A DNA stretch of 64,000 nucleotides from Erythrophleum ivorense (lineage: Eukaryota > Streptophyta > Magnoliopsida > Fabales > Fabaceae): assembly GCA_026724425.1 (NCBI GenBank), contig JAIUCV010000102.1:1674001-1738000 (forward strand), given 5' to 3'. Positions 24,007-34,995 of the stretch are shown here, piece by piece. Position 1 is the stretch's first letter. The number at the start of each line of letters is the position of its first letter. Both the position numbers and the translations under genes were made by a program. A model generated the notes under the pieces. It was given only the letters and a program-made list of their open reading frames with translations, was not told the DNA's origin and ran no database searches.

Positions 24007-25842
24007 TCATACAGGGAAAGTGTTTTTAAAGAAGGTGAGTCCATTTGTCAATGAGGAAGAGTGCACAGTAGATGAGAAACTGATGTCATCAGAGATGACT
24101 TGGATCTTGCATTTGGTTGAGGCTACTTTTTCAAGCATCTGAAATCCGGTTGATACAATACTCAGATCACCGTCAAGTGGAGTATCATAGTATAGTATCA
24201 CCTGTTCCAGATTAGGCATTGTCTCCACAAAGTACCTGATCAGATCCGTCTGCTTATCCATATCATCTTTGTAATTAGTGATTTCTCCAAACTTCAATAC
24301 CTTTAGGATCTTCACTGGACTTGATGATAGCCAAATAGGAGTGCCATGCCAAGGTTTGCACACACACCTGTCCGCACCCGTCTCAAAACATTTGTTTGTG
24401 TCTTTGAAACGGTAGTCGTCGTCCATACATTGATTTGTATCACCGTAATGGAGTCCCTGAAGTATATACAATAAAGGAAATGGTTTTTCAGAACTTTAAG
24501 TGTGTTTGAAATAAAATATGTCAGCTAATGCAAGAAAAGGATATGTGATGGTACTTCGAAGACGAGGGTTTCTAGAATTGGACAGTTCTTGAGTAGATTC
24601 GGCATTGACTCCCAGTCCACATCTTGGTCAGTCTCAATTGTTAAATGAGTCAGGTTGTTGAAGACTGGTATTGCTTTACAGCAGAAAATAAGGACCTGAA
24701 AAAAAAAAAAAAAAAAAAATCATTATTCACTTGCAATCATCAACTTTGAAGAAACCTGATGGAACTAAACATGGTTTGAATTAGGCATCAATCACTTAGG
24801 TTTTACTCTAACAACGAAGCTGAAACAAGGGTATTTGTCTTCTAGATATGGATGGGATTGATATGCAAACCTCAAGAGCCTCGGAGGATAAATAAAGGGT
24901 CTTAACATTGCTTATTCCCAAGAGAAAATCTGCTGCATCTCCAACCATGTTTAATGAATAACCATAATGACGATTTACTAGATCTCTTGCGTCAAAGACC
25001 TGATCAGGTGTCATTCGAATGCCTACACTAGCTTCCACAAGTGATTCGAAATTGGCTTTTGGATACTCGACCGCAACAGTATCAGTGTATTCCAAGTAGG
25101 CTAGTTTTGGAGTATCGAACGATACACTCTTTGGATTCTCCTCGGCTGATATCTTCTCAGAATAAATTGTTACTCTCTTGAGGGTTGGGCTGGACACAGA
25201 ACAAGAATCCCAATGATCCCACAACACTTTAACCATAACCAACTCCTCGAGCGCATGACAACCAGAGATGAGCTTGGCAAATGCAGCACCACTCTCATCG
25301 CCCAAGGCAACATCATCGATATGCAAAGTCTTAAGCTTTGGAAGGTAAACTTCTCCCGCATCAATGGTGAACTCATCTGTGCCTGCTACTTTCAGCCTAA
25401 CCAATGTCTTGCACATCAAGACCTCTGGAGGCAATGGATACTTATATTCCGATATGATGTGTAGATCAAGATCTACAAGACCACGCTCCAACACCTTGAG
25501 TATCCAACCATTGACACGAGATGGATCAGAACCAATTTTACACTTGAGAGAGAATTTGTTTAACGGAGCATTCCCTTGCAAAGCGAGTACTCTGTCCAAA
25601 AAGAGCTTAAAGCTTTGACGCAAATGTATCCTTCTTCGTCTACCCATCTTAGGACGGTCATAGATGGAGTTATCCAAATCCAGATTGGGTACAAAAGCCA
25701 GAAGATACCTCCATCTTTTGGCGAGAACTGAAGTCAAAGCAGCATCTTTTGTGGAGAGGAATGACAAAATGTGGCAAACAAGGGCGTCTGGTAGATTGCT
25801 GATTAAGTCTTTGGAGCCAAGATCCATCTTTTTCGAGTTCAT
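24007..25842 (-). CDS. F-box/LRR/FBD protein (520 aa)
   Basis: Exons are 24871-25842, 24555-24695 and 24007-24456, all in phase. The F-box follows MNSKKMDLGSKDLIS (LPDALVCHILSFLSTKDAA). Repeats include VYLPKLKTLHIDDVAL and LISGCHALEELVMVKV. The FBD part reads WLSSSPVKILKVLKFGE and ASTKCKIQVIS. Exon 3 begins with an insertion relative to neighbours (TNQCMDDDYRFKDTNKCFET), making this the longest member of the array. Otherwise intact. SCF substrate adaptor by family; target unknown. Confidence 0.85.
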
Positions 25843-26198
25843 TGAGGTAAATCAAGATTCAAGAGTTAAGACCTGGACAGAGATGTAAGAAATTCAATCA
25901 GAGGATTTCATAAGGTAAGCGTTTTTGCACTACAATCAAACAAGAACCCTCAAACGCAAATTGCTGGAGAAAATTATAAAAATCAGACACTACAAAAAGC
26001 ACAAGTTCCAGAAGAAGAAGAAACTGGCAACTTACTCGGGAATAAAAGCAGAACCTCAGAACTTTCAGCACTCGGATTCAGAGTTTCAATTGGAAGACGA
26101 AATTAGGATTTTATGCAATCGTCGCTGAGAGTGAATGATAGATTCTCAGTGCTGCTGCTGCTGGGTCCAACAAAACGATAAACATTATTAAAACGATT

Positions 26199-26252
26199 GG
26201 GTTGCTAATTTTTTTTTTTTTTTTTTTTTTTGGGCATCGGTTGCTAATTTTT
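26199..26252. repeat. T-run flanked by a direct repeat
   Basis: GGTTGCTAATTTT occurs at 26200 and again at 26239, on either side of about 23 T followed by GGGCATC. This resembles a target-site duplication around the poly(A) tail of a severely truncated retroposon on the minus strand. Confidence 0.4.
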
Positions 26253-26462
26253 CTACATATTTTTTAATGGGCATATTTTATCTTCTTCCAAGAGGTCTTT
26301 AACAAAACAAGGCAGAAACAAGAGCATCTTGATTAGAGTTTAGATCATTTTAGCAAACTATATAAAACATGTAGCCGAGACACATCCATGACTTTGGGAT
26401 AGTAAAAGAGCCATGAGTGATTCCAAAAAAGACCTGAGAAACTCTTGCCAAGGAAGAGAAGC

Positions 26463-28179
26463 TCATTTCATCGATACAGAAGAGGGCACAGTAGACGACA
26501 AGCTGAGTTGACCAGAGATTAGTTGAACATTGCATTGGGGTGAAGCTACCCGAGGAAGCATCTGAAATTGGTTTGACACTTCAACCAAATCTTTGCCAAA
26601 TGATCTACAACAGTGTATTATTAGCTGCTCAAGATTCGGCATCATCTCCAGAAAAAGCTTGACTTGCTCTATCTCATCATCATAGATTTTACCAAACTTC
26701 AATATCTTGAGCACCTTCACAGGACTTGATGATAAGCAACAAGGAGGAATCTCTTCTTCCTCTTCCATCTCCTCCTCAAAAGGTTCGCACAAGCACATGT
26801 CTCCGCATCTATCTGTGGCTTTGTGGCCGAGTCCCTGAAAACATAGAAGAACCATCTCTCACACTTTTTGAAATAGGAATTAGTATATGCTTTTCAAAGG
26901 CTTTGTTTTAATACCTGCAAGACAAGAGTTTCCAGATTTGGAGAGTTCTTGAGCAGACCCGGTAATGATTGCCATCCTATATCTGGTTTACTCTCAACAG
27001 TTAAATGAGTCAGGTTGTTGAAGACCGGTATTGCTGCACAACAGTAAGTAAGTACCTGAAACAAAAACCATATATATCAACAAGAACATCACCACTCATT
27101 AACTCAAATCCTTGATTCGTAAGTAGCAGAAATTAAAAAAAGATATAGGAGAAAGATGAGGGTAATGAGATACAAACCTCAAGAGTGTTGGCATATAGAT
27201 AAAGGATCTTCACATTGCATATTCCCACTACAAAACCTGTTGCGTTACCTACCATTTTGTAACCCTCATGTGAATTTCTTGTCTGTTCTTCTGACATCCG
27301 AAGGTTGATACGGGCTTCAACAAGGGAACTGAAATTAACTTTCAGATACTTGTGGGCAATAGTATCAGTAAATTTCAAGTAGACAATATTTGGAGTATCA
27401 AGTGAGACACTCTTTGGACTCTCATCATGCTCTTCCCAGCAAAACTTTAGTCTCTTGAGAGTTGGGACAGACACAGAGGCAAAATCCCAGAAGAACCAAG
27501 ATATACCATTTAAAACTAAATCCTCAAGCATGTGACAACCAGAGAGAAGCTTTGTAAGCCCAACACCATGCTTTTCAAAATGGGTTGCCACAAGATAGAG
27601 AGTCTTAAGCTTTGGAAGACTTACATCTTCAACTTCAATGGTGGGACCAAAGCCAAGATCTAGTTTCAGCCTAACCAGTGTCTTGCTCAAGAAGACCTTT
27701 GAAGGAAGAAGACATTCCGATTCCAAATCCATGTTGAGTTTAAGATCAGATAAACCACGTTCCAACACATTGAGAATCCAACGAAAGATACGAATGGGAT
27801 CAACTGGATAAAGGCCATCTTGGATCTTTAGAGAGAATTTTTGTACAGGAGAATTGCCTTGCAAAGCCAAGACTCTTTCCACGAAATCCATAAAACTAGT
27901 AGAAACGTTCTTCTTTTGCTGAAAGACCATTTCCATGATACCGTCAATTCTTACAGGAATCTTTATCACTTCTCTGGGATTCAGATGGACGGAATCATCG
28001 AAATCAAGATTAGTGACGAAAGCAAAGAGATACCGCCATTTGCTAGCGAGAACCGATGTAGAAGCAGCTTCTTTAGTGGTGAGGAAGGACAAAATGTGGC
28101 ATATAAGGGCCTCTGGTAAATCGCTGATTAAATCTCTGGAACCACCAAAATCCATCTTTTTCGACATCATTGAGTTCAC
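26463..28179 (-). CDS. F-box/LRR/FBD protein (504 aa)
   Basis: Exons are 27178-28179, 26915-27055 and 26463-26834; phases agree. F-box LPEALICHILSFLTTKEAA after MDFGGSRDLIS, then repeats (VSLPKLKTLYLVATHFEK, LLSGCHMLEDLVLN) and FBD (CLSSSPVKVLKILKFGK, ASPQCNVQLIS). The segment after the F-box carries an extra basic/polar stretch (REVIKIPVRIDGIMEMVFQQ). Exon 3 has an acidic run (EEEMEEEEE). There are three early Mets; I kept the first (28179), but the third (28164) matches the neighbours' start best. Intact family member, substrate unknown. Confidence 0.84.
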
Positions 28180-28716
28180 AACCTGAAAACCAAAGACAAG
28201 GAGCTCGATATGAACAACACATTCTCACAACACGATTCCTTCAGATTTCAACTTTCCTATTGGTTCCTAATACCAAATGTTGTTTCTTTCACACAATCCG
28301 CAAGGTTCCTTTTAAAAGCTAAAAATCGAGCATGTACATACAAAATCAAATTTGCTAGATTGAGAAAAGACAGAAATGAAAATTACTTGGGATAAAAGCA
28401 AAACCAACAAAAATCACTCAACTACTGAGAACATCAGACAATCGCATTGCTACTGCGGGAGGGAAGTGATTTGTTGAAATTTAGGGTTTTGGCTACTGTA
28501 GGGCGACGGTGAAGAAGAGAGATATAGCCGGTGATAAAAAAGGGCCAGCAAGTCTAAAAAGATTTTGTAAAAAAGAGGATATAGATATTGTGTGCTATCA
28601 ATCAAGTCTCTAAAGATTCTCTGTCTTATCATAATTTGTGACATATTTAGTTGTTTCCTTTGGTCAGTTAACATGTAACTACTGTTATGACTTGTGAATA
28701 CAGTATGAGATATCAA

Positions 28717-29699
28717 CAGAATATCCTAAAAGCTACAAATGTTGACTCAGCTTGCTCGATCCTCCTTATTTATTCTTCGTTCTGAATTTGATATTTATCT
28801 TTAAGATTGAGTTCCGGTTCGACCATATCTGCGAGCGTGGTTAGCCAAATTTTTTGTTTCCGAAGTTAAGACCCATACGACCTATAAATAGCTTAAAACA
28901 ACTAATATAAAGCCCATAATATAATTTATGGTCAAGGAAACCAATTGTACCAGATTTTGTGAACCCGAAGATTGGATCAGTAGCGAGAGCTAAACCGGCA
29001 GTGAGGTAAGTGTTTGCATTTACTCTCGCACTCACCGCGTTAATGATAATCTTAAAGCTGCTTCTAATGAAGGCAAATTGCAAATAAATCACGTTTTTAA
29101 CAAAAAAAAAATTAATAAAAGGAGGATATGTATATTTTGTGTGCTACCAGTTCTCAAAGATTTTTAAAAAGATGATAGATTTTGTATAGTATCAAGTATC
29201 TAAAAAAAATCTTTCTAATCGCAGGGTACATCGTATATGAGATGGAAGCTCTTACGTTAAAAAATGCTCAACAATCAACATCTCCACGAAATCGATCATG
29301 TTCAAAAACCTAAACAAGATCCGTAATGTTTCTTGCTTCTCAAGTAAACCAATATTGTGTGCTCAAGTTGATGTTTTGGTGAGGTTATATATCTAAGGTG
29401 GGAGACGTTTTCTGCAAATTTGCAGGTACGCGTTACGAACGTCACCGCAATGGATCGGACCACAGATCGAAGTGGTCAGATCCGCGACTAAAATGATAGA
29501 GCGTGACTCCGTGAGATCAACTCATGTTTGCGCAGTTCTCGGAACTGAAAGTGCTACATCTAAATATGAAATAACACAATCACAAAACCATATGATTTAC
29601 GAATGTCGATGCTGATTACTAAGATTTGTGCAAGACTTGCATATCAGAAACAAACAACTTCATATATACAGACAACTAAAAACAATACAGTCTCGAAAC
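28717..29699. other. Intergenic region with GC-richer fragments
   Basis: Mostly AT-rich. Two patches have more codon-like composition: a minus-strand frame around 28940-29060 (contains NANTYLTAGLALATDPIFGF) and a plus-strand frame at 29397-29580 (contains RTSPQWIGPQIEVV). Neither matches a family I recognise; they may be gene relics. Confidence 0.35.
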
Positions 29700-31271
29700 T
29701 TAAGCAGTTTCCTTCATGAATTGGATCTGGCATTTAGGTGAAGCTTTGGGAAGAAGCAAGAGATCCTTCAACAGACGACATCTTTCTCCATCATCCACAG
29801 ATTTATAACCAACCCTAACCATTTCAAGATGCGATAACTTCCCCAAGAAACGCTTTAACTGATTAAGCTCCTGACAAGTTCCTTTATACCCAGTGATCCT
29901 TAGAACCTTCACTGCAGATGATGACAGAGAATCAGACACACCATCCCAAGATATACGTAAGTGTATACCTTCCCATCCTTCTCTAACATAGTGATCTAGA
30001 CCCTGAAAAAAAAAACAAACGTTGGAGAAAATGATCATTCCAGATTCAGAAACTAGTATATATACATAACTCTTTTTGCATAATACCTTGATGATGAGAG
30101 TTTCTAAGTTTGTCGAGTTGAGAAGCAGAGATGGAAGCAATTTCCAGAAGACGTATGGAGATCCATGAGGTTTATCACTTCCCAGAGTTAAACTAATCAG
30201 ATTGTTGAATACTGGGATCCTTTCACCGCGGTAATAGAGAGCCTGAAACACACACACACGAGACCAAAATCAATCCTTTCGTAATATTATTACTAACTAA
30301 AAAGAAGCAAACGTAAAGGGACTAACATCTAGAGCATCCGGAGATAAGCAGAGGATCTTCACATTTTTTATCCCAATGAACAAGGTTGTAACATCACCAG
30401 GCACAAAACCAATACTATCTGGAACATTCTTGCGCATGATTTGGTTTGCATTCAGCAGAAGATCAAGCTTAGCTTCAACAAGGCTGTCCAGTTTCAGCAT
30501 TTCATACTTATCCGCAACCATATCCGAATACTCCAAGTAAACAAGACCAGGAGTATCAAACGAAACGCAACGTTTAGGAGCAGGAGCATCACCCTCATTA
30601 GTGTGTACAAGTTTCTTGAGCGTTCGACTTGAAATAGACCCATTCCAATAGTTCCACTTGTTCGATTCATGGATCCGCAGAGACTGAAGCGCAGGGAAAG
30701 CTGATAGAATCGGTTGAAAACCAAGCTTGGAATCCCAAAACGCAACTGAATCAAGAACGAGTGACTTAACCATCGGAGAAACAGAATCTGAAGGAGACTG
30801 AGAAAGACGGATTCTTGCTCCGATCCTAAGGTTTACCAGAGTCTTGCTCGTAAAGACGTTTAACGGCAAAATGAAAATCTTGTAATCGAAGTGTAGAGCA
30901 AGATCTAACACACCAAGCTCAATAAACGCTCGTATCCACCGAATTAAGCGGTCTAGTTCAAGTACATGACGACACTTGAGAGAGACTCTCTTAACCGGCG
31001 ACGAGCTCTTGACACGGAGAGACAGTAACCTATCGACGAAATCCTTGAAAACGGTAGCGTTTCGTGGACCGAATTTGGGATGCAGAAACACGGAATCGTC
31101 GAAATCGAGAATAGGTACCGATTGAAGCAGATTCGACCATCGCTTCGAGAGCACCGATGTTAAAGCAGCCTCTTTTGTCGTCAGGAAAGACAAGACGTGG
31201 CAGAGAAGATCATCTGGTAGATTGCTAATCACGTCTTTGGAACTTGGATTCGACTTTTTGTTAGCTTCCAT
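29700..31271 (-). CDS. F-box/LRR/FBD protein, divergent end member (467 aa)
   Basis: Exons are 30327-31271, 30087-30242 and 29700-30002, all in phase. I start at the ATG at 31271 (MEANKKSNPSSKDVISNLPD), the Met nearest the conserved SKDVIS motif. F-box LPDDLLCHVLSFLTTKEAA; repeats are more diverged than in the other members; the FBD end is short (SLSSSAVKVLRITGYKG, ASPKCQIQFMKETA). Exon 2 is 156 nt rather than 141, and the CxC cluster at the start of exon 3 is replaced by GLDHYVREGWEG. This is the outermost and most divergent copy in the array, likely the oldest split. Confidence 0.85.
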
Positions 31272-31673
31272 TTCAGAAAAAAATCCGATCGAGAGAACGA
31301 TTCCACACACAAGGGTTTAACGAGCGAGTATTTTAAGAGGACGCCATGGAAATGAGACTCCTACCGTCCAATGTAGGGACTCAGCTTTACAAATTCATAG
31401 TGATTGAAGCGAAAAATTGTGGAATTAGGGTTTGTAACGTCGACGAGAAACCCCAGGAAACTGACAATTGGAACTGGTCTTGAAGCGTGTGATTTTAGGA
31501 AAACCCAGAAAACAAAGAAAGAAAAAAAAAAGTCACAGGTATGAGTGAGAGAGAGAATGAGATGAATATTTTTCATCAAATGCAATCCGGTGGGTCTTAA
31601 GACTCTTAACCCGTTTTGGGCCTTTGGGCCTCGTAACACCCAAAATACTATATTAACAAATATCAACAACACT

Positions 31674-31703
31674 GAGAAGAGAGAAGAGAGAAGAGAGAAG
31701 AAA
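31674..31703. repeat. GA-rich microsatellite
   Basis: Repeats of GAGAAGA in tandem, upstream of the F-box gene at 31271. GA/CT runs are common in plant leaders and promoters. Confidence 0.6.
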
Positions 31704-34700
31704 GTAAAACAATGAGTGCAAGAGTACAAATAACAATGCAACAACGATGGACGGACCTGATCAAAATCAAAGGCAACAACGACACTATGCAAGGAAAGAA
31801 AAAAGCAAGTTTTCCACCAAGGAGTGTGAGACTGGTATGATTAAGTAAAGTGTCAAAGTGACGTAGCAGATGACGTTGTAAAAGAAAGAGCCAAATATAT
31901 TCAACTTTTTCTCTTTTTGTCGCAGTAGGAAGCAGAGGACAGGCTTTGGGTTTGGCTTTCTTAGGAAAAAGTTCAAAACTTTCTCGTCCGTTACTTTTTC
32001 ATTTCCTTTCTTCTGATAATATTTTCAAATCATTTCATTTATCTATAACTGAAAATCAGTAAACTGAATTAGAACTTTTAGTTTAAGGTGGTAAAACATA
32101 ATTTCAATAACTATCTACTGTTTACACATTACAGTATTCATCATAACTATCGTAACTTTCCAAATTTTACCAAAAGTATCTCCACTAGTCTTTTCAAATC
32201 TTTCATTTGTAAATTTGCTGAAGCAACTAAGTCCCAAATGTTTTTTTGTTGGTATTTACTAAAACAATGTTAGTACGTAACATATATCAATATGCTTCGG
32301 GTATAAATCTGAATGTTGAAACTGTCAACAAATTTTGCAATCAAACAAAAATTTATATATGTTAGTATACATACGAATTTGGAGTTATGTGAGACAGGAG
32401 AGGCGGAGTGGAAATTGGATTTAGGGCCAAAAAGAGTGAAGATGTAAATTCACAAAAACGAACGACGTGAGCCATGACGATATTATACATGAACATGTCA
32501 CATCAGCGGAGCGAGCACCTCCGGACGTGGGTCAATTGACCCATGTCAAATTTCATTAAAAAAAAAATTTATATGTATTTAATGTAGATTATTTGATGAA
32601 ATGTTATAAAATTTGTTCAATGACCTTTATAATCAGGGTCGCCGGCCTTTCCATAAGGCAACTAAAGTATAAGATTTAGGCCACACAATATATATAATTT
32701 TTCAGACCACAACTCACAAAGTAACTATTTAGCTCATAGGTAAAATGTTCCTCATTTCTAAAGTGTTGAGTACGAGCCCTTGCTATACCGATATAAATTG
32801 GGTTTATTAAAATTTTATTATTAACATTTTTAATTATTAAACAAATTTATTAAAAAAATCACATAATTTTAAAAATTGTTTAGACTTTCACTAATTACGG
32901 CCCGATCCTGCTTGTAATATATGGTTAATATATGTTTAACCTATGTAGATTTTGTGGCTAGCTCCGTCACGGTGTCACATCGTAACGTATATACGCGATA
33001 TTATAATCAAGGAACCCTGCATAACTTCTATTAACTTTTTCATATCATTCTCGTAGTTTCATGTAGATTTATTTTTGAATACAAAGAAATTACCTAGTTT
33101 CGATAGGACTATGAAATGTAATATAATAAGTGTCTTGTATAATATACAAATGGAAAAATATATATTTGAATGTTTGATTCTTCTACATACAATACATATA
33201 TACACAACTCTCCATCTCAATATATTTTGTCTACTTGTTAGACACAATATTTACTATTAAAACTATAATATCAAAATTATAGTAGTGATATTGCACTCTT
33301 TTGTTTAAGTGCACTGATGCATCATTTCTGCGCATGATTGAAAATGCGTCGTTATGTTTTAATTTTGACATCCGTGCGCGGACGTGGTATTTTTTTAATT
33401 GTAATTTGTCTAATTGACAATGACATAAAAGAACGCAAAAAGATGGAGAAAACTGACGGTTTAAAGTAAAAGTATGATTTAAGAGTAAGATTTTCCTACC
33501 TATCATGTAATTTAAAAACGATATTGTTACGTAGCCAAAATTTTATTAATATAATGGATTCATGTTTTTCTTTTTTCCTTTTCTAAAAGGTACGACTCCA
33601 TGGCTTTCGTAGCTTCTTTTAGGTCGAACAGATAATTCAATAATTTATCACGTATTCTTCACAAATCCATATGACTATAGGAAGGAATGCTTGGCTTATT
33701 GGTTTTATCGTTCACGTGATGAGCCTCTACTATTTTTTTTATGTATGGGTAGATTATAAACTATATTACCTTAAACGATGCGTCCAATCTAAGATCTTAC
33801 ATATTTAAAAAAGCTAACCATTTGGAAAAGACAAGTGTGAGTCGTTGTGATCTCTTCAGTCTCTAGTCTCTTCAGTCAATAAAAATCTTGTTTCACTAAA
33901 ACGTAACGTTTATTTGCCAACTACGAAAAGCAATGGTTGAGAAAAAACACAGAAAAGTAGATTCTTTTATTTATTAATAAAATGAATCTTATTTGATAAA
34001 AGTTGTGAAGAGAAGTTATAGTTCAATTTGGATCTGCCTTCTGTGGGTTTCGTTGTCACACACTGTGTCACGTGATATAACCATGCTCTCATATCCTAGA
34101 TAATAATGCGATCGAGATACCAAAAAGTCACACGGAATGCGAATCTAAATTTATAAAAGTACATCCCACTATGAAAACGGGACAAAAGCAAACCACTTCA
34201 TATAATCATATTTTTTTTTTTTTTTTTTTTGGGTGAAAAAACCACACCATCTTGTCTACCGTCTACGACACTTTGAATTCGTTAATATTTCTAGCTTGGT
34301 AATATTCTGGTAACCAATTTGCTGATATTTAGCATACTAGATTATATTTTGCCTACTATAAGCTTATCTCATACCTTGAAAGCTAAGTGGTAAAAGTCTT
34401 TTAATTTTCTTTTGAGGTAAAAACATTTTAACTACGTTGGACAATCACTACGATGATCACATACATTCACACTTATACTAACAAATCATATTTTATTTTT
34501 ATTTTTTTGGTGTGGAAAAATTGTATATTTAGTCATGTTTAAGAACCCATTATTACATCATATATTGTGTTTGACCCACACAAATTTTTTTTTTTTTTTG
34601 TCAGACTTAACACTTTAACAGATCTATAACTGAGACAAGAGTGTCAGAGACGAAGAAGAAATTAAATTTGCAGTTAATGGCATATCTAAATATTTTATTC

Positions 34701-34826
34701 TTCCTGGATATGTGTGCATGAAACTTCCAATCTTGTCGGGAACAGAATATAATAACACACGCGAAAAAATTCTGGTTAAAACAGTAAAAAACAAAAATCA
34801 TATTTCGAGCTCTGCAGTAGCCACAT
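31704..34826. other. Intergenic region upstream of ABCC10
   Basis: About 3 kb AT-rich with long T-runs (34211-34231, 34584-34597) and no gene I can support. Open frames at 31361 and 31785 overlap the F-box promoter and lack protein features. Confidence 0.5.
32507..32960. mobile_element. Degraded DNA-transposon remnants
   Basis: At 32507 an end resembling the relic at 7118 (CAGCGGAGCGA then the palindrome GGGTCAATTGACCC at 32529-32542) is followed by AT-rich filler. A second piece begins near 32635 (CAGGGTCGCCGGCC, hAT-like) and fades before 32960. No transposase and no clear boundaries. Confidence 0.35.
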
Positions 34827-34833
34827 TATAAAA
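34827..34833 (+). promoter_or_regulatory. TATA box of ABCC10
   Basis: TATAAAA about 163 bp upstream of the chosen ATG. Confidence 0.5.
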
Positions 34834-34995
34834 TGCTCTTTAACCACAGCAGTGAAACAGAGTCCTTGTGACCAAAAAAAAAGAAAGAAAAGAAACAGAG
34901 TCCTTTTTCGATTTTTCTTACGTATTCTCCATTTTTTTCATAGTCTATCTAATCATTTTCTTCTTCTCTTTCGTGTTTTTTGTTTTCGACAAACA

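Noticed and set aside
28800..28860. tRNA-like words (GTTCGACC, GCGTGGTTAGCC)
   Set aside because: They cannot be folded into a cloverleaf in the right order; no acceptor stem.
31361..31976. Two hydrophobic minus-strand frames upstream of the last F-box gene
   Set aside because: Phe/Leu-rich because of A/T runs; no start context, homologous motif or splice support.
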